Part shown: positions 46,181-54,838 of the stretch, in pieces
How positions within the stretch are numbered: the stretch's first letter is position 1
Layout: the number at the start of each line of letters is the position of its first letter
DNA from: Agromyces ramosus
Lineage (GTDB): Bacteria > Actinomycetota > Actinomycetes > Actinomycetales > Microbacteriaceae
Length of the DNA stretch: 64,000 nucleotides
NCBI RefSeq assembly: GCF_004216665.1
Contig: NZ_SGWY01000003.1
Location: 1-64,000 of the forward strand
Reading direction: 5' to 3'
Notes under the pieces: model-generated
Told to the model about the DNA's origin: nothing
Databases searched by the model: none
What the model saw: the letters and a program-made list of their open reading frames with translations, nothing else
Position numbers and translations under genes: made by a program

Positions 46181-47107
46181 TCAGACGGGCGGGTAGAGGT
46201 AGATCGCCGAGCCGTTCGGGATCACCCGCACGTGGTACGAGTGGTCGCTGTTCTGGTTGTACTCCTCGATCGTGACCGTGCCGTCGCCGTTCACCGACTG
46301 CACGTACGCCACGTGGTTGTACGGGAACCAGGCCACCGCGCCGACGATCGGGTCGCTGCTCGTGGCCCAGCCGTGGCGAGCCCATTCATCGGCCCACGCG
46401 TAGGCGCTGCCCGAGGCGAGGTTTCCCCAGGTCCACTTCCAGGGCGCGCCCGTGACGCCGGCATCGCGGTTGAGGCGCCAGGCCACGAAGTCGACGCACT
46501 CCCGGTAGTAGTACCGGAGCGGCGACAGCCCGCCGCCGTAGTCGTCGGGCGTCTCGTTCCACCACGGGTAGTCGTCGCCCTCGGCCTGCTGGGCCGGCGT
46601 GTAGTACGCGCCCGAGCGGTTCAGCTGTGCCCCGTAGGTCGCACGCTCGGCCTCCTCGGCCGCCGCGTCGATCTCGGCCTTGGTGGTGACCGCGAACGCG
46701 TCGCTCGAGACCGGCGCACCGCTCGCGAGCGCCGACACGTCGACGTTCTGCGCCTCGGCGACCGAGAGGCTGAAGACGCCGGATGCCTCGAAGCCGCCAC
46801 CGGGCATGATCGCGTAGGCGGGGAGCGCCACCGTGCCGACGATCGCGGGCACCACGAGCACGGTGGCGAACACGCGGGCGGGGCCGTTGCGGCGAGTGGG
46901 ACGCTGCGGCGCGAGGGCCGCCCGGGCCACGTCGCCGCCGGGTGCCGCGCGGCGAGCCGAGGTCACGGGCGCGCCGGCAGCGGCATCCGCTCGAACCGCG
47001 CGTGCACGACGACCCCGCTTCGGGGCGGAACGACGTGCGCGACCGCGATCGACCGTTCGTCGCTCGGAGCGCGTCGGCTCGTGGGCGTCGTTCTCGTCAC
47101 CGTGCAA
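46181..47107 (-). CDS. Membrane-anchored or secreted CHAP-domain cell-wall hydrolase
   Basis: A 308-aa protein with a long Arg-rich cytoplasmic N-terminus (1-76), one hydrophobic segment (about 79-100, VPAIVGTVALPAYA), a linker (110-170), and a C-terminal CHAP amidase/endopeptidase domain with Cys204 (RECVDFVAWRLN) and His265 (NHVAYVQSVNGDG). It likely cleaves peptidoglycan peptides during growth or division. The start is TTG 47107, supported by GGAGG 8 bases upstream. Residues 79-156 match residues 58-138 of the NlpC/P60 protein at 48098-48946. A promoter with a leader of about 90 bases drives it. Confidence 0.87.
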   Translation of the reverse strand: MHGDENDAHEPTRSERRTVDRGRARRSAPKRGRRARAVRADAAAGAPVTSARRAAPGGDVARAALAPQRPTRRNGPARVFATVLVVPAIVGTVALPAYAIMPGGGFEASGVFSLSVAEAQNVDVSALASGAPVSSDAFAVTTKAEIDAAAEEAERATYGAQLNRSGAYYTPAQQAEGDDYPWWNETPDDYGGGLSPLRYYYRECVDFVAWRLNRDAGVTGAPWKWTWGNLASGSAYAWADEWARHGWATSSDPIVGAVAWFPYNHVAYVQSVNGDGTVTIEEYNQNSDHSYHVRVIPNGSAIYLYPPV

Positions 47108-47205
47108 CTGTTGATCCTCCGGACCCCGCTCGAGGCCGCAGGGCAGCCCGGAACGGGTTGGCTTCGTTGGTGGTCGCGGAGGTCGGGGGTCTCCGGACTC
47201 GTTCC

Positions 47206-47234
47206 ACCATAGGGTACGTCGGAGCCGATGTCAC
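47206..47234 (-). promoter_or_regulatory. Promoter of the CHAP hydrolase gene
   Basis: On the minus strand GTGACA (47234-47229) and TATGGT (47211-47206) are spaced 17 bp. Transcription would start near 47199, leaving a leader of about 92 bases before TTG 47107. TCCGGAGACC and GGTCCGGA in the leader could pair and cover the GGAGG. The same GTGACA-17-TATNNT layout precedes the NlpC/P60 gene. Confidence 0.6.
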
Positions 47235-47240
47235 GGAGCG

Positions 47241-47738
47241 TCAGGCGGCCGTGGCGAGGTACTCGTGCCACTGCGGGAGCGGTCGCTCGAATCCGCGCAC
47301 CACCCAGCTGCGACCCTGCGGCATGCCGGGCGTGAAGCGCAGCTCCCAGCCCATCTCGGCGGGTGTGTGGTCGCCCTTGGTGTTGTTGCAGCGCAGGCAG
47401 CAGGCCACGAGGTTCTCCCACGTGTCGCGACCGCCGCGGGAGCGCGGCAGCACGTGGTCGATCGTCGCCGCCGATCGGCCGCAATAGGCGCATCGGTGCT
47501 CGTCGCGCCGGAGCACGCCGCGCCGGCTGACCGGCACGGCGTGCACGCGCGGCGTGCGGACGTACCTGGTCAGCAGGATCACGCTCGGACGGTCCCAGGA
47601 GCCGCTCGCCGCGCACACCGGATTCCCCTCCTCGTGCAGGATGACGGTGGCCTTCTGGTTCATCACGAGCAGGAGCGCCCGCTTGAAGGAGACGACGGCG
47701 AGGGGCTCATATCCGGCGTTGAGCACGAGTGTGCGCAT
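47241..47738 (-). CDS. HNH endonuclease domain protein
   Basis: A 165-aa protein with an N-terminal beta-rich part (RTLVLNAGYEPLAVVSFKRALLLV) and an HNH nuclease motif: Cys83-X2-Cys86, Asp94-His95 (TIDHVLPRSRGG), Asn109 (WENLVACC), and Cys114-X2-Cys117-Asn118. This HNH_5-like form is widespread and chromosomal in actinobacteria; its target is unknown. ATG 47738 follows GAAAGG. It lies between two related cell-wall hydrolase genes on the same strand; its stop is 7 bases before the promoter of the CHAP gene. Confidence 0.88.
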   Translation of the reverse strand: MRTLVLNAGYEPLAVVSFKRALLLVMNQKATVILHEEGNPVCAASGSWDRPSVILLTRYVRTPRVHAVPVSRRGVLRRDEHRCAYCGRSAATIDHVLPRSRGGRDTWENLVACCLRCNNTKGDHTPAEMGWELRFTPGMPQGRSWVVRGFERPLPQWHEYLATAA

Positions 47739-47860
47739 GGGGTGCCTTTCGATCGGGGCTGGATGGCTTCCAGCCGCGTGAACGGATCGACGCGCCGAGC
47801 GCACGACGGCGTGCCGGAGGGGAGGTCGCAGGCCCGCGCGATCGACCCGGAGAACGAAGA

Positions 47861-47889
47861 ACGGGCACCGTCATGAAGACAGTGCCCGT
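47861..47889 (-). terminator. Hairpin followed by T-rich tract
   Basis: ACGGGCACCGTC (47861-47872), 5-base loop, GACAGTGCCCGT (47878-47889): a 12-bp stem with one mismatch. On the minus strand it is followed by TTCTTCGTTCT, unusually T-rich here. It resembles an intrinsic terminator or attenuator upstream of the HNH gene, so a short transcript may end here. Confidence 0.5.
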
Positions 47890-48035
47890 CGGAGCGTTCG
47901 CCCGGATCGTGCTCGGCTGACTGCTGCGCCGTTGGTGGAACTGGGCGCGCACATCCGTGGAATGGATGCTGCGCGTCTCGACCATCGGCTTCCCCTGCCC
48001 GGCTCTCGGATCGTCAGGGTTCAAGGGTACGGCAC

Positions 48036-48069
48036 GAATGGCGTGCCGGGTCACCCCGGCACGCCATTC
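48036..48069 (-). terminator. Perfect 15-bp hairpin after the NlpC/P60 gene
   Basis: GAATGGCGTGCCGGG (48036-48050), loop TCAC, CCCGGCACGCCATTC (48055-48069), a perfect 15-bp stem, begins 28 bases after the NlpC/P60 stop. It probably terminates that transcript; no U-tract. Confidence 0.65.
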
Positions 48070-48097
48070 ACAGCTCGCGTCACGCGATGTTCACGGA

Positions 48098-48946
48098 TCA
48101 GATGCGCACGATGTAGTAGTCGCTCGTCCAGATCGGCTGCGTGCGGACCACGGTGCCCTCGTACGGGGCGTGCAGGATCATCCCGTTGCCCGCGTAGAAC
48201 CCGATGTGCCCGGGCATCACCACGAGGTCGCCGGGAACGGCCTGCGACTCAGAGATCTGGGTGCCCGCCGCGGCCTGGCTGGCGGAGGAATGGGGCAGGC
48301 TGATGCCGAACTGCGCGTAGACGTACTTGACGAGGCCCGAGCAGTCGAAGCCGGCCGGCGTCGCGCCGCCGTACACGTAGGGCACGCCGAGGTACTGCTG
48401 GGCGACGGCGAACACGCTGGCGGGATCGGCGGACCCGTACACCGGGGACGCGGCGAGCTCGTCGGCGGAGAGGCCGGAGTACCCGGCCGCGTAGGAGGCC
48501 ATCTGCGCCTCCGCCGCCTGGCGGGCCGCTTCGGCCGCCGCTGCAGCCTCGGCGGCGGCGCGGATCTCCTCGCCGGTCGTCGCCGAGAACGAGTCCTTGG
48601 TCACGGGTGCGGCGATGACGTCGTCGGTGACCTCGACCGTCTGGGCCTGCGCCTTGGTGAGCGCCGTCTCGGCGGAAGTGCCGAACTGCGGGCCCTCGCT
48701 TCCGGGTGCGAACGCGTACGCGGGGATCGCCAGGGTGCCGACGATGCCGGCGGCCACGGTCATCACCACGACGTTCGCCACGCCGCCGCGGCGGAGTCGT
48801 CGAGCGGTCGACGGCAGTGGTCTCGTGGCGACCTGCTGTGCGAGGTCCGAAGTGCGGGTAGCCGGGACCTTCGAGACGGGAGACGCCTTCGAGAGGGCCC
48901 CACGTGCGGTGTCCATGGTGGAACGTCGCCGGGGGAATCGAGCCAA
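48098..48946 (-). CDS. NlpC/P60 cell-wall endopeptidase with N-terminal membrane anchor
   Basis: A 282-aa protein: basic cytoplasmic N-terminus (1-55), hydrophobic segment (about 58-80, VAAGIVGTLAIPAYA), a helical Ala/Glu-rich linker (100-165) and a C-terminal NlpC/P60 domain with catalytic Cys202 (AGFDCSGLVKYVY) and His247 (MPGHIGFYAGN). It probably cuts D-gamma-Glu-mDAP-type stem-peptide bonds outside the membrane. The start is TTG 48946 with GGAGG 8 bases upstream; ATG 48916 is an in-frame alternative lacking a good site. The N-terminal module is shared with the CHAP protein at 46181-47107. The leader is about 140 bases and the terminator strong. Confidence 0.88.
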   Translation of the reverse strand: MARFPRRRSTMDTARGALSKASPVSKVPATRTSDLAQQVATRPLPSTARRLRRGGVANVVVMTVAAGIVGTLAIPAYAFAPGSEGPQFGTSAETALTKAQAQTVEVTDDVIAAPVTKDSFSATTGEEIRAAAEAAAAAEAARQAAEAQMASYAAGYSGLSADELAASPVYGSADPASVFAVAQQYLGVPYVYGGATPAGFDCSGLVKYVYAQFGISLPHSSASQAAAGTQISESQAVPGDLVVMPGHIGFYAGNGMILHAPYEGTVVRTQPIWTSDYYIVRI

Positions 48947-49060
48947 AACGTGTACCTCCGCCGCCCCACGGCACTTGCTGTCGTCCCACCTGGTGCGCGC
49001 AAGGCGCTTCCACGGGTTCCGGATCGAGCGGTGGGCGCTTGGGGGCGATCCCGATCCTGT

Positions 49061-49124
49061 TCCGCCGACTGGCTTCGTGCCGGCGGACTCGATCGAGAAT
49101 ACGCGAGGGACGGCCGAATGTCAC
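49061..49124 (-). promoter_or_regulatory. Promoter and leader stem-loop of the NlpC/P60 gene
   Basis: On the minus strand GTGACA (49124-49119) and TATTCT (49101-49096) are spaced 17 bp; start near 49089. The leader opens with a perfect 7-bp stem, TCCGCCG/CGGCGGA (49087-49081 and 49067-49061), and a 13-base loop. The leader is about 143 bases long. A c-di-AMP (ydaO) riboswitch is known upstream of such genes in other actinobacteria, but I do not see its consensus here. Confidence 0.55.
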
Positions 49125-49155
49125 ATTCTGATCACGGTGCGTCCGTGATCAGGGA

Positions 49156-49848
49156 TTATTCCCCGACGAAGATGTGACCGGCGACTTCGCTGGGAAGCTC
49201 GAGGCCGCCGTCGACGCCGTCGACCTCCACAAGGACGTACGGCCCGGAGTTGCTGAACGTCGCCCTGGCGCCCGGAACGACACCCGCGTGCTTGAGCTGG
49301 CCGAGCAGCACGGGGTCGAACTGCACCGGCTCCCCGAGGCGTCGCACGACGCCGCGCACGGGCTGGTCGGTCTCGGAGACGGCATCGAGCACCCGGACCA
49401 CGCCGGACATGAACGGATCGGCGGGCGGCAGGCCGAGCTCCTCCAGTCCCGGGATGGGGTTGCCGTAGGGCGACTCGCGCGGCTGGCCGAGCAGCTCGAT
49501 GAGCCGGCGCTCGACCTGCTCGCTCATCACGTGCTCCCAGCGGCATGCCTCGTCGTGCACGTACTCCCAGTCGAGCCCGATCACGTCGGCGAGCAGGCGC
49601 TCGGCGAGCCGGTGCTTGCGCATCACGTGCACCGCCTTGCTGCGTCCGTCGGGCGTCAGCTCGAGGTGCCGGTCGCCCGAGACCACGACGAGGCCGTCGC
49701 GCTCCATGCGGGCGACGGTCTGCGACACGGTGGGCCCGGAGTGGCCGAGACGCTCGGAGATGCGCGCGCGCAGCGGCACGATGTTCTCCTCCTCGAGATC
49801 GAGGATGGTGCGGAGGTACATCTCCGTCGTGTCGATGAGATCCGTCAC
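49156..49848 (-). CDS. DtxR/IdeR/MntR-family metal-dependent regulator
   Basis: A 230-aa regulator with an N-terminal winged helix (TEMYLRTILDLEEENIVPLRARISERLGHSGPTVSQTVARMERDGLV), a dimerisation/metal-binding domain (residues about 75-140, including HDEACRWEHVMSEQVERRL with Cys, His and Glu ligands) and a C-terminal SH3-like FeoA domain (160-228). It binds DNA with Fe2+ or Mn2+ to repress uptake or activate storage genes. GTG 49848 has GGGAGGG 6 bases upstream. It is divergent from serC. The metal is not certain. Confidence 0.9.
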   Translation of the reverse strand: MTDLIDTTEMYLRTILDLEEENIVPLRARISERLGHSGPTVSQTVARMERDGLVVVSGDRHLELTPDGRSKAVHVMRKHRLAERLLADVIGLDWEYVHDEACRWEHVMSEQVERRLIELLGQPRESPYGNPIPGLEELGLPPADPFMSGVVRVLDAVSETDQPVRGVVRRLGEPVQFDPVLLGQLKHAGVVPGARATFSNSGPYVLVEVDGVDGGLELPSEVAGHIFVGE

Positions 49849-49907
49849 CAGAAGCCCTCCCTGTCGCAGCCCGTCATCAAGCCTAGCGGCCACGGCCCCC
49901 TCGCTAG

Positions 49908-51032
<1,125 letters not shown>

Positions 51033-51037
51033 GCTCC

Positions 51038-51304
51038 GTGCGGCTCTGGCTGAGCGAGTCCGAGCGGCGCCCCGACCCGGCGCCCGCTCGTGCGGACGCG
51101 CGCAAGGCCGTGCTCGCGGGCACGATCGCGTGGCTGGTCGCGCTCGCGCTCTCGCTCCTGTTCCGCGCGCCGCTGGAGGCCGCCGGCCTGGGCTGGCTGC
51201 TGTGGGCCGCCGTCACCGGCAGCGTGCTGGGGCTCGTCGGACTCGTCGTCGTGCAGGCGATCCGTCGCCGGCTCGGGCGTCAGGAGGCCGGCTCGGCGGG
51301 CTGA
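51038..51304 (+). CDS. DUF2530 membrane protein
   Basis: An 88-aa protein matching DUF2530: RLWLSESERRPDPAPARADARKAV followed by two transmembrane helices (about 28-47 and 52-74) and a basic tail. Function unknown. GTG 51038 begins 5 bases after the serC stop, so it is cotranscribed with serC, an arrangement found in other actinobacteria. The last 25 bases overlap the 3' end of the convergent DUF3027 gene. Confidence 0.8.
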   Translation: MRLWLSESERRPDPAPARADARKAVLAGTIAWLVALALSLLFRAPLEAAGLGWLLWAAVTGSVLGLVGLVVVQAIRRRLGRQEAGSAG

Positions 51305-52137
51305 TCCGCCGGTCGTTCGCCCGCGGCGTCGTCGTCTTCGTCGTCGTCCGAGTCGTCGTCTTCGTCGTCGTCCGAGTCGTGGTCGTCCGAGTCGTCGCCG
51401 TTGCCGTCGTCGTCCGAGTCGTCGTCTTCGTCGTCGTCCGAGTCGTGGTCGTCCGAGTCGTCGTCGTCCTCGTCCGAGTCGTCCTCGTCGCCCTCGTCGG
51501 CCGAGTCGTCGAGCGCATCGATGTCGATGCCGTCGAACTCGTCGTCGCCGTCGTCGTGTCCGAACGCGGCGTCGAGCTCCGCGTCGTCGTCGAGGTCCAC
51601 CGCGTCGTCCTCGTCCTCGTCGTCGTCGTCGTCGTCGAGATCCTCGTCCTCGTCATCCGACTCGAGGCCGTCGTCGAGGTCGGCGTCGTCGTCGGTCCCG
51701 TCCTCGTCGCCCTCGGTGTCGCCGCCGGCCTCCGTCGCCGCAGCGGCGGCGGCCTCCTGGGCGGCGCGGTAGTCGGCGAGGCGCTCCGACCAGGGCACCC
51801 ACTCGGGTGCGAGGAGGGCGGAGTCGCCCGGCATGAGCTCGGTCTCGAGCACCGTGGGCTCGCCGTCGTCGACGCGCGCGATCGTGACGCTCCATCGCCA
51901 CCCGGGATACCCCGCGAGGTCGGACGCGAAGAGCAGCGTCAGCACGTGCTCACCTTCGACGAGATGGCCGACGACGGATCCGACCGTCTCGGCCGGGGTG
52001 ACCTCGAGGAGCGCCCGGCGCGCGAGGTCGACGGAGTCGAGCAGCACCGCGTCGGCGACGGCGGGAGGCGCGGCATCCGCGACCTCGACGGCCTCGATCG
52101 CCTCGATCGCGTCGGCCTGCCCGGGCTGCTCAGGCAT
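51280..52137 (-). CDS. DUF3027-family protein with long Asp/Ser/Glu tail
   Basis: A 285-aa protein. Residues about 30-135 carry the DUF3027 core (ALLEVTPAETVGSVVGHLVEGEHVLTLLFAS, GYPGWRWSVTIARVD, PEWVPWSERL); function unknown. From about residue 145 the protein is almost only Asp, Glu, Ser and His, extremely acidic and disordered, far longer than in typical members. In this tail a 57-bp segment is perfectly repeated (51341-51397 and 51407-51463). ATG 52137 overlaps the cold-shock gene by 8 bases (coupled translation). Confidence 0.87.
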   Translation of the reverse strand: MPEQPGQADAIEAIEAVEVADAAPPAVADAVLLDSVDLARRALLEVTPAETVGSVVGHLVEGEHVLTLLFASDLAGYPGWRWSVTIARVDDGEPTVLETELMPGDSALLAPEWVPWSERLADYRAAQEAAAAAATEAGGDTEGDEDGTDDDADLDDGLESDDEDEDLDDDDDDEDEDDAVDLDDDAELDAAFGHDDGDDEFDGIDIDALDDSADEGDEDDSDEDDDDSDDHDSDDDEDDDSDDDGNGDDSDDHDSDDDEDDDSDDDEDDDAAGERPADQPAEPAS

Positions 52138-52510
52138 CGAGATCGTCTGCCACCTTGCGCAGCACCGCCGCAACGGTGCGCGCCTTGGACTTGTCGGGGT
52201 AGCGGCCGCGACGCAGGTCGGCGCCGATGCCGTCGAGCACCTTCACGACGTCCTCCACAATGATCGCCATGTCGTCGGCGGGCTTGCGGTTGATCTTCGC
52301 GAGGCTCACGGGCGCGTCGAGGACGCGCACCGACAGGGCCTGCGCGCCGCGCTTGCCCTCCGCGACGCCGAACTCGAGCCGGGTGCCCGCACGCACGGTC
52401 GCGCCGGCGGGAAGAGCGGATGCGTGGAGGAAGACCTCCTGGCCGTCATCGGAGCTGATGAAGCCGAATCCCTTCTCCTCGTCGTAGAACTTGACCTTGC
52501 CGGTGGGCAT
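52130..52510 (-). CDS. Cold-shock domain protein with C-terminal extension
   Basis: A 126-aa protein. Residues 1-66 form a cold-shock OB fold with RNP motifs KGFGFI and VFLHASAL. An extra 60-residue helical extension (ADDMAIIVEDVVKVLDGIGADLRRGRYPDKSKARTVAAVLRKVADDL) distinguishes it from plain CspA and is found in an actinobacterial subgroup. It binds RNA or single-stranded DNA. ATG 52510 has GAGG upstream; an in-frame ATG 18 bases earlier (52528) is possible. It is the first gene of a coupled pair with DUF3027. Confidence 0.9.
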   Translation of the reverse strand: MPTGKVKFYDEEKGFGFISSDDGQEVFLHASALPAGATVRAGTRLEFGVAEGKRGAQALSVRVLDAPVSLAKINRKPADDMAIIVEDVVKVLDGIGADLRRGRYPDKSKARTVAAVLRKVADDLDA

Positions 52511-52618
52511 CGTGTGAACCTCGCTCATGTCTGGGGGCGCGCCGAAATCGTGGCCCGTCCAAGGTCCAGTCTAGGAGTCCTCGACGCCGGCGACGGCCCG
52601 CTGCCCTATTCTGGAGAC

Positions 52619-52894
52619 GTGAGCGATTCCGGCCCCATCACCCAGCATCGTGCCGAACGCGTCCTCGCCTTCATGTTCGTGGGCATCATCGGCATCTCGA
52701 TCCTCGCGTTCATCGCCGTGATGATCGGCACGCTGGCGGGCGCCGGAGCGGACGACGGGTTCAGCCAGGGCGTCTGGCCGATCGTCCTCACGCTCCCCCT
52801 GTTCGGGCTCCCGATCGCGTTCCTGCTCCTCATCGCCCTCCTCATCGTGAACGGCGTACGCCGCACCCGCGCCTCGCGGGCCGGATCGAGCTGA
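52619..52894 (+). CDS. Small two-TM membrane protein
   Basis: A 91-aa protein with two transmembrane helices (about 16-40 and 52-78), a short extracytoplasmic loop with acidic residues (AGADDGFSQGVWP) and a basic tail RRTRASRAG. No function known; similar short proteins in Microbacteriaceae are sometimes mislabelled as ABC transporter components. GTG 52619 is leaderless: TATTCT (52607-52612) ends 6 bases upstream. The next gene starts 10 bases after its stop. Confidence 0.7.
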   Translation: MSDSGPITQHRAERVLAFMFVGIIGISILAFIAVMIGTLAGAGADDGFSQGVWPIVLTLPLFGLPIAFLLLIALLIVNGVRRTRASRAGSS

Positions 52895-52904
52895 CCCGCG
52901 GCCG

Positions 52905-54770
52905 ATGCTCGAGCTCGCCGCACGACTCCGCGGGCTGCCGCGAACGGAGCTCGCGTCGGCACTGCAGGCGCGCGAGTTCGATGCGTCGGCGGTGCGCGAC
53001 CTCTTCGACCTCGCCGAGGTGCTCCTCGCCCCCGACTCCGTCGACCACTGCCTGAGCCGGCTCGATCGGCGCCACCTCGCGGTGCTGGCCGCCGCGTCAT
53101 CCGTGGCCGACGAGCACGGCGACGCCGCGATCGACGTGGTGCAGGCCGAGCTCGTGACGCTCGGGGCATCCGCAGAGCTGTCGGATGCGACGACCGCCCT
53201 GCTCGACGAGCTGGCCACCGCCCTCCTGGTCGTGCTCTCGGAGGTGCGCGTGCACGTGCCGACCGCCGTGACGGCGCGGCTCGCCATGCACACGCCGCGG
53301 GACATCCCGCCCGCCGAGGAACTCGCGGCGCCCGCCCCTCCGGTGCTCGTCGGCGTCGACGACGTGGACCGCAGCCTCCTCGAGCGCCGTGCCGCCGAGA
53401 CCGCCTACGCCACCGTCGCGGCCACCGCCGAGCTCCTCGCCGAGCTGGGCACGCAACCCGCTCGCGAGCTCGCCAAGGGCGGGCTCGCGCTGCCCGACTC
53501 GAAGCGGCTCGCCGAGTCGAGCGGCATCCCGCTCGAGGCGCTCCCCCGCCTCTTCCACCGCGCCGACGAGGCGGGCCTGGTCGTGCGCGACGGGGCGTTC
53601 TGGCTCGAGTCCGATCTCGGCGCCGAGTGGACGCAGCAGAGCGCGGCCGCCCGCTGGCGCCGTCTCGCCCAGTGCTGGCGCGACCGCATCCCCGCCCCGC
53701 TGCGCGAGCTCGTCGCCCGTCGCAGCGAGACCCTCACGGCGACCGATCTCCGCGACGACGTCCGGTGGTTCTACCCGGCCGGCGGCCGCTGGATCGACGA
53801 GGGGCTCGACCGCCTCGTCGGCGACGCCGAGTCGCTCGGGCTGGCCGTGTCGGGCGAGCCCATCGAGCCGGGCCGCCTGGTGCTCGCCGGCGACATCGAC
53901 CGGGCCGCGCGGCTGCTGGCCGCCCACTTCCCGCCGCAGGTCGACAAGGTCTACCTCCAGCACGACCTTTCGATCGTGTCGCCGGGCCCGCTCGAGCCCG
54001 CCCTCGACGCGCGGCTCCGCGGCTTCGCCGACGTGGAGGGGCGCGACCTCGCCTCGACGTACCGCGTCAGCGGGGCATCCGTGAACCGCGGCCTGGCGGC
54101 CGGTGAGTCGGCCGACTCCATCCTCGAGTTCCTCGGCGGGCTCTCGCTCACGGGCATCCCGCAGCCGCTCGCGTACCTCGTCGGCGAAGCCGCCGCGAGG
54201 TTCGGCTCGGTGCGCGTCGCAGCCGCAGCCGAAGCGGATGCCCCGGCACGCGCCGCCATCCGCTCCGACGACGAGCAGCTCGTGCGCACGCTCGCCGTCG
54301 ACCAGTCGCTCTCCTCCATCGGGCTGCGGCAGACCGGCCCGAACCGGCTCCTGTCGCGGTTCACCGCCGATGTCGTGTTCTGGGCCCTGTCCGATGCGCG
54401 GTACCCCGTCGCCGCCGAGGACGCGAACGGCGACATCATCCGGCTGCGGCGCCACCGGCTCGCTCCCGCGCCGCCGCCGCCACAGAAGACCGACCCGATC
54501 GCCGCGCTCCTCGACCGCGTGCTCGCGACCGGCGACGAGGGAGCGACCGAGCAGGCGTGGCTCGCCCGGCAGCTCGAGGCGGCCGCACGCGCCAAGGAGA
54601 CCCTCACCGTCACCGTGCGCATGCCCGGCGGCCAGACCGCCGACTACCTGCTCGCCCCCGCGAGCGTCGCGAACGGGCGCCTGCGCGCCCGCGACCGCAA
54701 GGCGGACATCGAGCGCACGCTGCCGCTGTCGGCGATCGCGGCCGTCTCGGCCGCCCCGACCAACGTCTAG
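52905..54770 (+). CDS. Helicase-associated (XPB/Ssl2 N-terminal-like) winged-helix protein
   Basis: A 621-aa protein without ATPase motifs. It has repeated winged-helix-like segments and matches the helicase-associated domain (Helicase_C_3/XPB N-terminal type), for example VDKVYLQHDLSIVSPGPL and DLASTYRVSGASVNRGLAAGES, with a C-terminal beta-rich WYL-like part (TVTVRMPGGQTADYLLAPASV). In actinobacteria this gene is next to the XPB-type helicase gene and the products probably work together in DNA repair. ATG 52905 follows shortly after the upstream small gene. Confidence 0.85.
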   Translation: MLELAARLRGLPRTELASALQAREFDASAVRDLFDLAEVLLAPDSVDHCLSRLDRRHLAVLAAASSVADEHGDAAIDVVQAELVTLGASAELSDATTALLDELATALLVVLSEVRVHVPTAVTARLAMHTPRDIPPAEELAAPAPPVLVGVDDVDRSLLERRAAETAYATVAATAELLAELGTQPARELAKGGLALPDSKRLAESSGIPLEALPRLFHRADEAGLVVRDGAFWLESDLGAEWTQQSAAARWRRLAQCWRDRIPAPLRELVARRSETLTATDLRDDVRWFYPAGGRWIDEGLDRLVGDAESLGLAVSGEPIEPGRLVLAGDIDRAARLLAAHFPPQVDKVYLQHDLSIVSPGPLEPALDARLRGFADVEGRDLASTYRVSGASVNRGLAAGESADSILEFLGGLSLTGIPQPLAYLVGEAAARFGSVRVAAAAEADAPARAAIRSDDEQLVRTLAVDQSLSSIGLRQTGPNRLLSRFTADVVFWALSDARYPVAAEDANGDIIRLRRHRLAPAPPPPQKTDPIAALLDRVLATGDEGATEQAWLARQLEAAARAKETLTVTVRMPGGQTADYLLAPASVANGRLRARDRKADIERTLPLSAIAAVSAAPTNV

Positions 54771-54838
54771 CGACGGCCCTCGGCCCGAGCTGCGCCGAGC
54801 GGCCGTGCACCCATGAACCGGGCGTAGACTCGAACGCT

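Larger units (their letters stand above)
47739..48097. other. Intergenic region with two hairpins
   Basis: A 359-bp gap without a well-supported gene. It holds two strong hairpins (47861-47889 and 48036-48069, listed separately). A minus-strand reading frame beginning ATGGTCGAGACG near 47985 has GC3-rich codons for about 33 codons and a CAGGGGAA stretch ahead, but then loses that bias across the hairpin. It could be a small ORF or part of a non-coding RNA. Confidence 0.35.

Noticed and set aside
48947..49089. c-di-AMP (ydaO) riboswitch in the NlpC/P60 leader
   Set aside because: Position and gene type fit, and a GGGACGACAGC-like piece is present, but the conserved core and overall pairing are not recognisable by eye; kept only as a hypothesis.
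51213..51656. Thr/Arg-rich frame and Ser-rich frame over the DUF3027 tail
   Set aside because: Both are shifted readings of the GTC/GAC repeats that encode the Asp-rich tail.
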